Of a DNA stretch of 64,000 nucleotides, positions 36,159-45,741 are shown in pieces (positions within the stretch are counted from its first letter, which is position 1; every line of letters begins with the position of its first letter). The stretch lies in contig NZ_LJYX01000017.1 of assembly GCF_001440345.1 (NCBI RefSeq), positions 558,001-622,000 on the forward strand, read 5' to 3'. Source of the stretch: Colwellia sp. TT2012 (GTDB taxonomy: Bacteria; Pseudomonadota; Gammaproteobacteria; Enterobacterales; Alteromonadaceae). The notes under the pieces are model-generated. The model saw only the letters and a list, made by a program, of their open reading frames with translations, had not been told where the DNA came from and ran no database searches. Made by a program: the position numbers and the translations under genes.

Positions 36159-38366
36159 CTACCAGCTCTTACCTAGCGATAAAAATAGCGAATACTCACC
36201 GCCTGTGGCAATCCCTATACCAAATACCGCAGGACCAAAACTGGTGTCTGTGCCTATGTAAATGCTGCCGGAGTGAATTAAATCACTGTATTTAACGGTT
36301 TCATTAATAGCCCAAACATTACCCGCCTCAATACTGGTCCCTAAATAAATAGGTAATCCTGAGCCACCGGGTACTTCACGGCCTAAATCATACTGATAAA
36401 CAACCGCAGCAAAGACTTTATGTACACCAATAAGCGCATCCTCTTGATAGCCAGACAGGTTTAAGAAACCACCTAACTCGGTCACATGGACACTAAAGTC
36501 ACTGTCATTATCTATAGTGGCAAAGGAGGTTATACCAACAAAAGTATGGCCGCCAAGACCAACAGCACCACGCCAATCAAGAGTAAAGATCAGGGTTTTA
36601 TCTCTTGTAGTTGAGGTTAAATGCGGTGAGTACTTATCATTTAGCCACTGCACTTCAACGGATAACTTATTACCTTGCGTGGGGAAATTAATACTGTTCA
36701 GCGTATCATAGCCAAACTTAACAAAGCTGCCGTAACTCTCATAATCAAACTCATCCGCAGCAGGGGCATCAATAGAGAGATTTCCTGTTTCAGCGCTGGC
36801 ACCGACTTCAATGATACCGTTAAAAGAATAATTATAACCTAAGGATAATATTGCCAAGTAATAGTCTTTACTAAGTTCAGGACGTTGATTGGTTTTTTCC
36901 CACCGATCTTGAGCAAAGGCAACTCTAGCGCGACTGTATAAATCATGTGACTTGTTCAACGGTTGATAGAATTCACTCGCGAGTAATGATTCCCAACCGA
37001 CTCTAACTTCATTTAACCAGTAGCCACCATTAGGAGTAAGATCTGTCATCAAATAAGACATATTAATGGCAGTGATAGATCGATTAGAAAAATCTGTCTT
37101 TAAATTAAAACCAAAATCAAAGTAATTAGGCCCCCAAGACTTAGCTTTAGTATGTAGAATTAAAACCCTACCTTGCTCGGTATCATTAAACTCAACCGTT
37201 ACTTGTTCAAATTTATCCAGGGCATAGACTCTATCAATGGCTAAATCTAAGGCTTCTTTGCTCAGCTCTTTGTTTAACTCAACGGCAAAATGCAGGGCAA
37301 TAATATCGTTTTCTACTTTTGAATCGTTGCTAAATTGAATTTCAATAATTTTGTCAGTTAGCTCAGCAAACCACTGTTGAGCTTTATTGCTCTTTTGTTG
37401 TTGATAAGCTTGATAATCAATATCATCAATGGCTAACTTTGCCAAAATAGTTAAATTAGCCAACGCAGCTTGTTCCCCCAACTTTAGCGCTTGTGGCATA
37501 ACCGACCAATCTGTGGTGCTTAGCTCATCAATGGCTGGCCGTAACAACACATCTTTATCACTCAGTAAGGCTTTTTGCGCCAAACTGGTATTGTTCGTTA
37601 AAATGGTAGATAACTGATTGAGCACTGATACCGTACTGGTTAATTCACTTTGCTCTGCTAATGGCGAGCCTATATCGACAGCAATAACAATATCGGCGCC
37701 CATCGCTTTCACCACATCAATGGGCATGTTATTGGTGATACCACCATCGACTAACATTAGGCCATCAATTTCAACCGCTGCAACAATACCTGGGACAGCG
37801 GCGGAGGCTTTCATTGCTTGGTTAATACTGCCCGAATCCAGTACCACCATTTGTGCCGTTGCTATATTTGAGGCAACCGCCCGAAAGGGTATGGCCAAGT
37901 CATCAAAACTAGCAAAAGAGCCGACGGTATCCGTTGAGCGCTGTAGGATTTGATAAGCACTTTGTCCTAACAACAAGCCATGGGGAACTTTAAATTTTCC
38001 GTCGCTATAACCTAACCGTATTGATAAATTGTACCTATCTCGGTGCTGTTTTTTGGCAAAAGAGAGTGCTTCCCTTGGGATGAAATCAGAGTAACCATCA
38101 TGCCAAGGCAGTGCCAGCATAATACGTTCAATTTCATCAACTTCATAACCTAAGGCATACATGCCGCCGACATAAGCGCCAATACTGGTACCGACCACAT
38201 AATCGATAGGAATGTTATGCTGCTCTAGTACTTTAAGCACACCAATATGAGCCGAGCCTTTCGCGCCACCGCCACTTAAGACTAAACCAATTTTATCCCG
38301 GGCATGAACAGAAAAAGCTAAAGTAGCTAGCTTAAAGAGTAAAAAAGCCAGTAAAATAAAACGCAT
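36159..38366 (-). CDS. Patatin-like phospholipase with BamA-type barrel (PlpD-like)
   Basis: 735 residues. A signal peptide (ILLAFLLFKLATLAFSVHA) is followed by a patatin domain: GLVLSGGGAKGSAHIG near 27 (oxyanion loop), VGTSIGAYVGG with the nucleophile Ser in G-x-S-x-G near 60, and MLVDGGITNN with the Asp of the catalytic dyad near 205. Next is a POTRA-like segment (about 330-410) and a 16-strand BamA/Omp85-type barrel with GYSYNF-type strands, ending in LFLSLGKSW. This is the layout of type Vd autotransporters such as PlpD, in which the lipase is exposed through its own barrel. It likely hydrolyses phospholipids at or beyond the outer membrane. Catalytic residues appear intact. Confidence 0.85.
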   Translation of the reverse strand: MRFILLAFLLFKLATLAFSVHARDKIGLVLSGGGAKGSAHIGVLKVLEQHNIPIDYVVGTSIGAYVGGMYALGYEVDEIERIMLALPWHDGYSDFIPREALSFAKKQHRDRYNLSIRLGYSDGKFKVPHGLLLGQSAYQILQRSTDTVGSFASFDDLAIPFRAVASNIATAQMVVLDSGSINQAMKASAAVPGIVAAVEIDGLMLVDGGITNNMPIDVVKAMGADIVIAVDIGSPLAEQSELTSTVSVLNQLSTILTNNTSLAQKALLSDKDVLLRPAIDELSTTDWSVMPQALKLGEQAALANLTILAKLAIDDIDYQAYQQQKSNKAQQWFAELTDKIIEIQFSNDSKVENDIIALHFAVELNKELSKEALDLAIDRVYALDKFEQVTVEFNDTEQGRVLILHTKAKSWGPNYFDFGFNLKTDFSNRSITAINMSYLMTDLTPNGGYWLNEVRVGWESLLASEFYQPLNKSHDLYSRARVAFAQDRWEKTNQRPELSKDYYLAILSLGYNYSFNGIIEVGASAETGNLSIDAPAADEFDYESYGSFVKFGYDTLNSINFPTQGNKLSVEVQWLNDKYSPHLTSTTRDKTLIFTLDWRGAVGLGGHTFVGITSFATIDNDSDFSVHVTELGGFLNLSGYQEDALIGVHKVFAAVVYQYDLGREVPGGSGLPIYLGTSIEAGNVWAINETVKYSDLIHSGSIYIGTDTSFGPAVFGIGIATGGEYSLFLSLGKSW

Positions 38367-38513
38367 AATAATCGCTTAAAAACTAGTTAGTTAGTTAAAT
38401 ATAAATCATTATAATAATGATCCGTAATTAAAATACAAGCTTAATCTCTTGGCGATTACCCTTAATATATTACCGACCAAGGCAACTTATTTTAAAAATA
38501 GTGACCAGAAAAA

Positions 38514-38550
38514 TAAAAAACCCATAGGTTAAGTTTCCTTAACATACGGG
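38514..38550 (-). terminator. Terminator of the amidohydrolase pair
   Basis: On the minus strand CCCGTATGTTAAG, loop GAAA, then CTTAACCTATGGG form a 13-bp stem with one wobble and one mismatch, followed by seven T. It lies about 90 nt after the stop at 38638. Confidence 0.78.
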
Positions 38551-38637
38551 CTTTGTTAACAGTACCGTAATTCCCTCAACTGCATAGGGCTTTAGCTTAG
38601 TGCTTAGCCTTGGTACTTTACTTTAATAATCTCATAA

Positions 38638-39942
38638 TTATTTAGTATAGGCACGCGGCATATCAGTATTGGCAGTATAACGTTGACGCAAAACATCTTG
38701 GCGTGATTTTAACGACATGGCCTTACCATTAATCCACATAGCATCAACCTTGGTACTTAGTTCAAAGGGATCACTGCTCCATAAAACTAAATCAGCATTT
38801 TTACCGACAACAATACGGCCAGAGTTTAAGTTAAAGCTATCGGCAACATTGGCCGTAATGGCGGCTAAGGCAGTGGTTTTTGCTAGACCATTGGCAATGG
38901 CCACACCCGCATCAAAGCGTAATTGATTAATGTTATGGCTCTCTCCACTATTAGTGATAATAACGGTAACACCCGCTTTGCTCAATATAGCGACATTGGC
39001 AAGTGAGTTATGCAATGAATCAAAGCTAGTCGGTAAGTTATCAATAGCACTCATCATTACCGTTACCTTGGCTTTCGCTATTTCATCGCTAACCAGCACA
39101 GCATCGCTTGCGCCAACCAGTATTAGATCAAGGTTATATTTTTTCTTTATTTTAAGTAAGGCGAGAATATCTGTTGCTCTATCCGCGTAAGCCAATAGTG
39201 GCTTTTCACCTGACAATAAAGTATACATAACCTGCTCTGCGCGTGATGGCGTTTTAGCTTCTTTTTCGTCTTTGTCTTTTCCTTTCGACTTTTTCTTCTT
39301 GGCTTTAGCTTTTTCGGCTTTGGCTAAGGCTTTTTTTGCATCTTCAAGTTCATTACTCAAGGTTTGTAATTTAACCGCTCTTGAGCCTTTACGACTACTA
39401 CCAAGTGACACTATCACCGCGTTTTGAGAGACAATAACACTGTCAAATTCACCGGATAAATTAACGACAAAACTTTGACCGGTGAACACTTTTTCGCCAC
39501 CCTGCGGCATAACCACGTTACTGGTAATACCACCCTTGCGCGCATAAGGTATTAAGCTCGATTTAGGATTAAAGGCTAAACTGGCATCAAAGGTTAAATC
39601 GGCTTTTTTATCCTTGCCATCACGAGTAGCAGAGACAGCACCCACTTCAACTAAACCCAGTAAGTTCTTAGTGGCAATAAAACCTGGCGTTAAAATACGC
39701 CCTTTAGCATCAATAACAGTGTCGACACTAAGGGATTCTGGCACCTCATCCTTGTTATATACGGCAGTGATTTTTCCGCCATCAATCACAACAGTTGCTT
39801 GTGAAAGCACACCTTGTTCAGCCACTGTATACACAGTGGCATTGGTGATAGCGATTGTCTCTGCCTGTACCGCGCTAGTTGTTACGGCAAATGCGCCAAA
39901 CAAAACATAACGCAATGAAGTAAGTAATTGAGTGTTTTTCAT
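38638..39942 (-). CDS. Exported amidohydrolase-fold protein lacking metal ligands
   Basis: 434 residues with a signal peptide ending SAVQAE. The amidohydrolase scaffold is clear: ITNATVYTVAEQGVLSQATVVIDGGKI at the start and NSGRIVVGKNADLVLWSSDPFELSTKVDAMWINGK at the end. At the metal site, where active members have PGxIDxHSH, it has TPGFIATKNLLG. The later His positions read AYADRATD and LVGASDAVL, and the catalytic Asp position reads TNSGESH. All usual ligands are therefore absent and metal-dependent hydrolysis is unlikely. A Lys-rich, charged segment of about 40 residues sits at about 192-232. Twelve nt separate it from the upstream intact paralogue, so a regulatory or structural partner role is inferred. 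Confidence 0.8.
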   Translation of the reverse strand: MKNTQLLTSLRYVLFGAFAVTTSAVQAETIAITNATVYTVAEQGVLSQATVVIDGGKITAVYNKDEVPESLSVDTVIDAKGRILTPGFIATKNLLGLVEVGAVSATRDGKDKKADLTFDASLAFNPKSSLIPYARKGGITSNVVMPQGGEKVFTGQSFVVNLSGEFDSVIVSQNAVIVSLGSSRKGSRAVKLQTLSNELEDAKKALAKAEKAKAKKKKSKGKDKDEKEAKTPSRAEQVMYTLLSGEKPLLAYADRATDILALLKIKKKYNLDLILVGASDAVLVSDEIAKAKVTVMMSAIDNLPTSFDSLHNSLANVAILSKAGVTVIITNSGESHNINQLRFDAGVAIANGLAKTTALAAITANVADSFNLNSGRIVVGKNADLVLWSSDPFELSTKVDAMWINGKAMSLKSRQDVLRQRYTANTDMPRAYTK

Positions 39943-39953
39943 TGGGATTCCCC

Positions 39954-41504
39954 TTATTTGATTGCTGGCTTGTTTGCTGAGTTATTTTCTGAACTGTTTA
40001 CTGATTCAGTGCTTGATTTGTTAACGGCTTTACTGGTATCGCTATCAACATAACTATCCAGTGTTTGGCCAAGTAAAAAATCACTTATAGCTTGGTATTT
40101 ATCATCATACCTATCATAAACCTTAGCGCCATCAATAAAGACTTGCTCAGCTTGAGCATAAACGCTGAACGGATTAGTATTCCAAACGACAACATCAGCC
40201 TTTTTACCCACCACTAAGCTGCCAACTTCATCATCAATACCCAAAGATTTGGCGGCATTGGCGGTAATCCACTTAATGGCGTCTTCTTCTTTTAAGGCAA
40301 AACCATGCTCATTGGCGCGGTACATAACTTTCGCCGCTTCTTGGTTTAACCGTTGAATAGTGGTGCTTGAGTCTGAATGAACCACAGCACAAGAATTTTT
40401 AACGGCATCAACAATGGCCACATTTTCTTCAACCATGTCGAAGGCTTCCATTTTAAAGCCCCACCAATCTGGCCACATGGCCGCACAGTTGCCATTGGCA
40501 GCCAATAAATCAGCTATTTTATACGCTTCAATAGCATGGTGAAAAGTACCCGAGTGATAATTAAACTCTTTACCTAGGTCAATCATTACCGCCATTTCTT
40601 CCGCTTTATAACAATGGTTATGAATTAAAATTTCACCGTCTAAAACCCCCATTAAGGTATCAAGCTCTAGATCACGTTTTGGTGCTTCCGGGTTTTTACC
40701 CGCGCTGTAGTCACTGTCATACTTATCCCAAGCACGCTGGTATTCTGTCGCCGCAAGCCAAGCACTGCGGTAACCGGCAACATTACCCATGCGGGTAGAA
40801 GGTAAAACTTTTCGGCTACCATAAACACGTTTAGGATTTTCACCGCAAGCCATCTTCAAACCATAAGGTGCCTTGGCATATTTCATGCCTTGCATAGTTA
40901 CACTGGGTACATTACGTAAAGTAACACCACGGCCACCAAATAAGTTAGCCGAACCTGGTAAAATCTGTAGGGTAGTTACCCCACCGGCACGGGCGGTTTC
41001 AAAGGCAGGATCTTGCGGCCAAACGCTATGCTCAGCCCAAACCTCTGAAGTATTAGGCGAGCTCATTTCATTGCCATCGGAATGTGATTCCACTTGTGGA
41101 TTTGGATAAACACCTAAATGGGAGTGAACATCAATAATACCTGGGGTAATCCATTTACCTGTCATATCAATAACCTTCGCATTGCCTGCGGATAAGTCAC
41201 TACCTACTTGCATAATCTTGCCGTTTACTAACAAAATATCGGCATCATTTAAGCGTACACCTGTGCCCGTTAAAATAGTGGCATTGGTTAGTAAAACACT
41301 TTGCGCCGGTAGTGCTTGGTAAGTACTGGGGTAAGGGTTTTTATTGATAACAACTTTAGCATCTTGTTTTTCATTGGGTAAACAGGCCGTTAAGCCGAGT
41401 GACAACATACTGGTGGCGAGCAAGGTAAACACACTTTTATGATAAGTGATTTTTTGAGTGAATTTACCGTTAAATAAACTGCGTGGTAATGACTTTTTAG
41501 GCAT
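39954..41504 (-). CDS. Amidohydrolase lipoprotein, intact metal site
   Basis: 516 residues. The N-terminus is a lipoprotein signal ending SLGLTAC (Cys about 41). The amidohydrolase domain has PGIIDVHSHLG near 125 with the paired metal His. ILIHNHCYKAEEM and YHSGTFHHAIEAYK supply later His ligands, VVHSDSSTTIQRLNQEA supplies the Asp, and IDDEVGSLVVGKKADVVVWNTNPFS closes the fold. The pattern resembles imidazolonepropionase/dipeptidase-like amidohydrolases found in TonB-rich bacteria; the substrate is not evident. The C-terminal 30 residues are Ser/Asn/Lys-rich and probably flexible. It is first in a two-gene operon with a metal-less paralogue. Expected location is the periplasmic face of a membrane. 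Confidence 0.86.
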   Translation of the reverse strand: MPKKSLPRSLFNGKFTQKITYHKSVFTLLATSMLSLGLTACLPNEKQDAKVVINKNPYPSTYQALPAQSVLLTNATILTGTGVRLNDADILLVNGKIMQVGSDLSAGNAKVIDMTGKWITPGIIDVHSHLGVYPNPQVESHSDGNEMSSPNTSEVWAEHSVWPQDPAFETARAGGVTTLQILPGSANLFGGRGVTLRNVPSVTMQGMKYAKAPYGLKMACGENPKRVYGSRKVLPSTRMGNVAGYRSAWLAATEYQRAWDKYDSDYSAGKNPEAPKRDLELDTLMGVLDGEILIHNHCYKAEEMAVMIDLGKEFNYHSGTFHHAIEAYKIADLLAANGNCAAMWPDWWGFKMEAFDMVEENVAIVDAVKNSCAVVHSDSSTTIQRLNQEAAKVMYRANEHGFALKEEDAIKWITANAAKSLGIDDEVGSLVVGKKADVVVWNTNPFSVYAQAEQVFIDGAKVYDRYDDKYQAISDFLLGQTLDSYVDSDTSKAVNKSSTESVNSSENNSANKPAIK

Positions 41505-41705
41505 CTTAATTCCTGTAGCGAAACATATTGCCCAATACCATAATTTTTTTTTGCTAAAACAACAAGGTTATGACGACAAACAGTCAAAAAATTAAGTTTA
41601 ATGACAGAGATTAAGCTCCCGTCCGAGTCTGCCCCTAACGCTGAGAAAATATTTATAGCCCTTTACCTCAAAAGGCAGCATTGAGCGTGTCTAAACAAAC
41701 GCTGG

Positions 41706-42329
41706 TTATTTCTTCTTAACGATAGAGAAGAGCAACGCTTTAATTTTTTTATAGCGAAAAGCTAATAAAATGAGGGTTAAGATAAAATAAAATAACGGTG
41801 AAATAAGTTCCGATTTAACCGACCAATAAAAGTGAATCGACACCAAAACAGTTATAAGATAAGAAAAATTATGTAAAATTTGCCATGATTTACCCATTTT
41901 CCGTTTAAGGAGGTTGACGGAAGTAATAGCCAACGCAGCTAAGAAAACAAAGGCTACCATACCAACTGTGATATAGGGGCGTTTAACAATTTCATTAAAA
42001 AATAACAACCAAGCAAACTGCAAGTCAAAAGCTAAAAAATTCAGTATATGCATAAAGGCATAACTAAAAGCATATAAACCAAGTAAGCGTCTTACTGGCA
42101 ATAAATAACCTTGCTTAAATTTTTTGGCCAGCGGTGACACAGTAAGCGTTAGCAGTAACAAGTTAAAAGCACCGATACCGGTAAAATGAATCACCCGTTG
42201 CACCGGATCAGCACCGAGCAAATCATTAAAAGCAAGGTAATATAAATTGAACAAGGGTAAAAAAGCCGCTAGATGAATAACAACTTTTAACATGAATACT
42301 TTATTCGCCGTGGATGTTTTTCTCTTCAT
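41706..42329 (-). CDS. msrQ: Haem-binding membrane subunit of methionine sulfoxide reductase MsrPQ
   Basis: About 207 residues with six hydrophobic helices. GAFNLLLLTLTVSPL, RRLLGLYAFSYAFMHILNFL and SWQILHNFSYLITVLVSIHFYWS carry the His residues that ligate b-type haem in the YedZ/MsrQ family. MsrQ passes electrons from the respiratory chain to MsrP. The open frame reaches a GTG at 42341, but ATG 42329 is preceded by AAGGTG and gives the usual basic N-terminus. It follows msrP by a few bases, so the two form one operon. Confidence 0.9.
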   Translation of the reverse strand: MKRKTSTANKVFMLKVVIHLAAFLPLFNLYYLAFNDLLGADPVQRVIHFTGIGAFNLLLLTLTVSPLAKKFKQGYLLPVRRLLGLYAFSYAFMHILNFLAFDLQFAWLLFFNEIVKRPYITVGMVAFVFLAALAITSVNLLKRKMGKSWQILHNFSYLITVLVSIHFYWSVKSELISPLFYFILTLILLAFRYKKIKALLFSIVKKK

Positions 42330-42342
42330 ACAACAAAACACC

Positions 42343-43377
42343 TTAAAAGAACCGTCTTAAATTCATACCTTTATATAAATGAGCTACCTGCTCACCATAA
42401 CCATTAAAAGCTAAAGTTTTAATACGGTTTCGGGCAAATAAGCCTCCCGTCGTTATGTGCCGTTCACTGGCTTGACTCCACCTTGGATGGTCATGTTCTG
42501 GGTTAACATTGGCGTAAAAACCATATTCCTTAGGTGCCAGCTTATGCCAGGTGGTTTGTGGTTGCTGACTTACTAACTTAATCGACACTATGGATTTAAT
42601 ACTTTTAAAGCCATATTTCCATGGCACCACTAACCGAATAGGCGCACCATTTTGCGGCGGTAAAGTTTTACCATATAAACCAACACTCATTAAAGTCAGT
42701 GGGTTCATCGCCTCATCAAGTCTAAGTCCTTCAACATAGGGGTAAGCAATACCACCGCCTAAGCGTCTATTGGCTTGTCCTGGCATCTGCTCTGGATCAT
42801 CAAGGGTTTCAAACAATACATATTTTGCCGAGGCGTTAGGCGCTACTTTCTTTAATAAGTCAGCTAAAGAAAAGCCGATCCAAGGAATGACCATGGACCA
42901 AGCCTCAACACACCTCAAACGATAAATTCGCTCTTCAAGGGGAAACATACTGCTTAGGTCATGGTAATCTAAAGTGATGGGCTTATCGCATGCACCACCA
43001 ATAGTTAACTGCCAAGGATTAACGTTAAAGTTTTGTGCTAACTCTTGTGGTTGCTGTTTTTGTGCACCAAATTCATAGAAATTGTTGTGGGAAATAACTT
43101 TACTTTCAGGAGTAAGAATTAACTTATCTGGATTGGTATCCGGTGTGTACTTTAACGGTGTTGTTTTGAATTTTCTTGGCTCATCTTTGGAGAACCAACC
43201 AGCGTTCGCATTAGCACTAGCGGTAGCTAACAAAGCACCCGCCCCTAAAAAGCCCATACCTTTTAGTAATTCACGTCTATTTAGATATACAGCTTCTGGG
43301 GTTACATCGCTTTCTTTTAAATCATAGCTCTTCGGTATTTTTATAAGCACAACTAACGCCTTAATTATTTTCAACAA
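42343..43377 (-). CDS. msrP: Periplasmic molybdopterin methionine sulfoxide reductase MsrP
   Basis: 344 residues of the YedY/sulfite-oxidase family. A Tat signal is seen as [27 protein letters not shown] near residues 33-60, preceded by a cytoplasmic stretch. The molybdopterin Cys is in [18 protein letters not shown] near residue 157. [22 protein letters not shown] is the conserved cofactor-binding end. With MsrQ it repairs oxidised methionines in periplasmic proteins. It is the first gene of the msrPQ operon; length matches E. coli MsrP (334). Confidence 0.95.
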   Translation of the reverse strand: MLKIIKALVVLIKIPKSYDLKESDVTPEAVYLNRRELLKGMGFLGAGALLATASANANAGWFSKDEPRKFKTTPLKYTPDTNPDKLILTPESKVISHNNFYEFGAQKQQPQELAQNFNVNPWQLTIGGACDKPITLDYHDLSSMFPLEERIYRLRCVEAWSMVIPWIGFSLADLLKKVAPNASAKYVLFETLDDPEQMPGQANRRLGGGIAYPYVEGLRLDEAMNPLTLMSVGLYGKTLPPQNGAPIRLVVPWKYGFKSIKSIVSIKLVSQQPQTTWHKLAPKEYGFYANVNPEHDHPRWSQASERHITTGGLFARNRIKTLAFNGYGEQVAHLYKGMNLRRFF

Positions 43378-43454
43378 CTATCAATAAGAAAGGCTTTAGC
43401 TTAAGAAAATTTCAAAGATGCTCATTAAAAATATGGCTAACATTTAAAATAAAA

Positions 43455-43480
43455 AAAGTGCGCCAACAATGGCACACTTT
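43455..43480 (-). terminator. Terminator of the glutaredoxin gene
   Basis: Minus strand AAAGTGTGCC / GGCGCACTTT (one T-G pair) with a 6-nt loop, followed by seven T. Confidence 0.85.
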
Positions 43481-43538
43481 ATAATAAGGTAAGTGTGCTT
43501 AACTTCACTTATCTCAACTGAACTGAACTTAACTAAAA

Positions 43539-43913
43539 TTAAGCGGCTTTAGTTAAGGTTTGTAAATGTGCTACCACATCACTTGACTCATATAACCATT
43601 GCACTTGACCATCTGATTTTTCTATACGTAGACAAGGTACTTTGCGTTTACCGCCGCCACGAATAAGCTCTTCACTAAAATCATTTTTACCACTGATGTT
43701 ACGTAGCTCAATCTTTAAACCTTCTCGTTTCATGGTACGACGCACTTTTACACAAAAAGGACAAGATGGTAGCTGATACAAGCTTAAACTTTGGGTTTTA
43801 TCATCAATTTTAGCTTGTTCCTCTACCGCGCGTTTTGGTGAGCGCGGTGAAAAAATAAAATTTAGTATTAAAATTAATTGCCCTATGGGCCAACGGATAG
43901 CTTTCATCAACAT
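43539..43913 (-). CDS. Membrane-tethered glutaredoxin
   Basis: 124 residues. An N-terminal hydrophobic segment (GQLILILNFIFS, about 11-22) probably anchors a cytoplasm-facing glutaredoxin domain. The domain begins LSLYQLPSCPFCVKVRRTMKREGL with the CPFC redox pair near 52-55. It continues with the cis-Pro region KVPCLRI and ends SSDVVAHLQTL. It is expected to reduce disulfides or glutathione adducts using glutathione. An extra Cys next to the cis-Pro (VPC) is notable. Monocistronic with its own terminator. Start ATG 43913, or the third codon ATG. Confidence 0.85.
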   Translation of the reverse strand: MLMKAIRWPIGQLILILNFIFSPRSPKRAVEEQAKIDDKTQSLSLYQLPSCPFCVKVRRTMKREGLKIELRNISGKNDFSEELIRGGGKRKVPCLRIEKSDGQVQWLYESSDVVAHLQTLTKAA

Positions 43914-44087
43914 AATATTTAGTAACTCTTGTAAATAAGGTAATTTCTATATGCATAATTAACACTTTGTTTCGGTTAACTATTAATATAGGTACTAGTG
44001 TTTTAGGCGTTCAAGACACCAATTCCGGCCATTATTCTATCACAATTGTCAGACTATTATTTTGCTGACCATTGTCCTATTAATTCA

Positions 44088-44639
44088 CTACCACATTAGG
44101 TCATCGGGAATTTGATAATCCGCGTAAGGATCATCTTCATCCGATTCTTCAGTAGCTAGCTTGTCGTTTTGCACTAGCACCATAGTATGGTCGAGCTCTG
44201 CAACTTTAGCAGCCGTTTCACTGGTAACAAGGTAAGTGATTTCATTTAAGCCACATAATGCCAAGCGGCCATTGACCAGAGCTTTATGGGTGATGGTATT
44301 AAGTGATAATTTTTTAACTTTATTATTAAAGGTGTAGTTATATTCACTTTCCCCGCTAACACCTGTCAGTTGGTGATGTTCAAGAATTTGCTTGATACGT
44401 AATAGCTGTTCCTTAGTAGCAACTTCTTGTTTTTTAACATCATTAAGTGCACTATCTTTAGCAACCTTCTCAGCTTTTGACTTAAGTAAGTCTTGTTTTA
44501 CTTGCTCTTGTAAACTCGCGCCATGATCAACACCGCTACGCTGTTGTTTATTCTTTTTACGTTTATCGGCATTTGCTTGACGCGTTTTTTGCTTGGTAGT
44601 TAAACCCGCTTTGAGCAACTGTTCTTGAAGAGAAGCCAT
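44088..44639 (-). CDS. DUF2058 family protein (YaiL-like)
   Basis: 183 residues from ATG 44639, chosen over the longer open frame (to 44753) because TAAGGA lies about 8 nt upstream and the family starts MASLQEQLLKAGL. The N-terminal half is highly charged and likely helical (TKQKTRQANADKRKKNKQQRS, then a Lys/Glu-rich coil to about 85). The C-terminal half is a compact domain (YNYTFNNKVKKLSLN, LALCGLNEITYLVTSETAAKVAEL) ending in an acidic tail DDPYADYQIPDDLMW. Proteins of this type are nucleoid- or RNA-associated by appearance, but the function is not established to my knowledge. Confidence 0.85.
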   Translation of the reverse strand: MASLQEQLLKAGLTTKQKTRQANADKRKKNKQQRSGVDHGASLQEQVKQDLLKSKAEKVAKDSALNDVKKQEVATKEQLLRIKQILEHHQLTGVSGESEYNYTFNNKVKKLSLNTITHKALVNGRLALCGLNEITYLVTSETAAKVAELDHTMVLVQNDKLATEESDEDDPYADYQIPDDLMW

Positions 44640-45333
44640 GATGAATTCCTTACTGCTTTGGGCAATATTTGAGGCGAAAATTTTTGCTATTCTACCCATA
44701 TTTAAGTGTAAGTGCCAATTTAGGCGCATAAAGACTCCAAAGGACCGCATCAAGCTAGCTTATGACTAAAGTAAGAGCTTGTAGCTAGACGCTGTAGATA
44801 TGCAATAGTCTCTATTTTTTGTTCTGTTGTAGTTTAGTGTGGGTGAGTAAACAAGCGAGACGCATACACGCTCTTTGACATCCTGTCACCGCGATATACC
44901 GTGCGTCCTGAACATAATCCCATCCATGGGGCTCTGCACAAGCATCAGGACAGTGTGCTCCTGCACTGTCTAGTAAGGGTATATCCATATACCGTCATGC
45001 TTGTGCAGCTCGCTTTTATCACATCACCAACACTCACTGTAAAATCAATAGGTTACTATGTTGACAACACAGCCCTATTTTTTGTTCATAGCACCTTGAG
45101 TTGAAATTGCTCAAGCACTCTGAAATATGCCTCTTGAATGGTAAGCTTAGCTAGCCGTTTAAAGCACCCGTATGATAATCAACTATACCTAAGGTGTTAC
45201 CGATGGGTAGGCACGAGTTTCATTGCCCTGACTTTCAATTGCTATGTAGATGCGTTACTGTACAGGCGCTCAATGATATGATTATAATTATGTCGAAAAT
45301 ATAATTTCAAATTTAAAGTAACAGGAAAATAGT
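44640..45333. other. Intergenic region with dispersed repeat copy B
   Basis: No real gene is seen; an open 67-codon frame at 44901-45104 lies wholly within the repeat. Apart from the repeat (44823-45076), the right 250 bp is the leader of the parvulin gene and has no clear motif beyond the AACAGGA ribosome site. Confidence 0.6.
44823..45076 (+). repeat. Dispersed intergenic repeat, copy B (about 254 bp)
   Basis: It begins TCTGTTGTAGTTTAGTG and shares with copy C the words GAGTAAACAAGCGAGACGC, CCCATCCATGGGGCTCT, TACCGTCATGCTTGTG and GACAAC, in the same order. A 12-bp perfect inverted repeat (CTGCACAAGCAT 44934-44945 with 44997-45008) encloses a smaller hairpin GACAGTG / CACTGTC (44949-44955 with 44964-44970). 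About 50 bp after GAGACGC are absent from copy C. Confidence 0.8.
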
Positions 45334-45612
45334 ATGTCTCAAGCAAGTGCACGCCACATTTTAGTGGATACAGAAGAACAATGTTTAGCCTTGAAAACAG
45401 AAATTGAAGCAGGTAAAGACTTTACTGAAGTAGCTAAAGAGCATTCTAACTGCCCATCTAATGCCCAAGGTGGTGATCTAGGTAGCTTTGGACCTGGCCA
45501 GATGGTACCGGAGTTTGATGCAGTTGTTTTTTCAGCACCTTTAAATACCGTACAAGGCCCAGTAAAAACTCAGTTTGGTTACCACTTATTAGAAGTAACT
45601 GAACGTAGCTAA
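45334..45612 (+). CDS. ppiC: Small parvulin peptidyl-prolyl isomerase
   Basis: 92 residues, a stand-alone parvulin domain: ASARHILVDTEEQCLALKTEIEAG, FTEVAKEHSNCPSNAQGGDLGSFGPGQMVPEFDAVVFS and VQGPVKTQFGYHLLEVTER. These contain the conserved His residues and the GGDLG loop. There is no signal peptide, so it is cytoplasmic; length equals E. coli PpiC (93). AGGA precedes ATG 45334. Monocistronic with a strong terminator. Confidence 0.95.
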   Translation: MSQASARHILVDTEEQCLALKTEIEAGKDFTEVAKEHSNCPSNAQGGDLGSFGPGQMVPEFDAVVFSAPLNTVQGPVKTQFGYHLLEVTERS

Positions 45613-45677
45613 ACCTAGTCCAATAAAAAGCTAGTTAAGCTAATAGTTTGTAAAGACTAAGTTTAAATAAAAAACAT

Positions 45678-45706
45678 AAAAAAGCCGCAAAATTTGCGGC
45701 TTTTTT
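45678..45706 (+). terminator. Bidirectional terminator between ppiC and pit
   Basis: AAAAAAGCCGCAAA pairs perfectly with TTTGCGGCTTTTTT around a single base; in practice the inner pairs open to form a loop. T-runs occur on both strands. Confidence 0.93.
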
Positions 45707-45741
45707 GTCTCTTTTTTCTAGAAGCTTATAGAAGTAACAAG

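Noticed and set aside
44901-45104. 67-codon open frame on the plus strand
   Set aside because: It lies entirely inside the dispersed repeat copy B, has no ribosome site, and copy C does not keep the frame.
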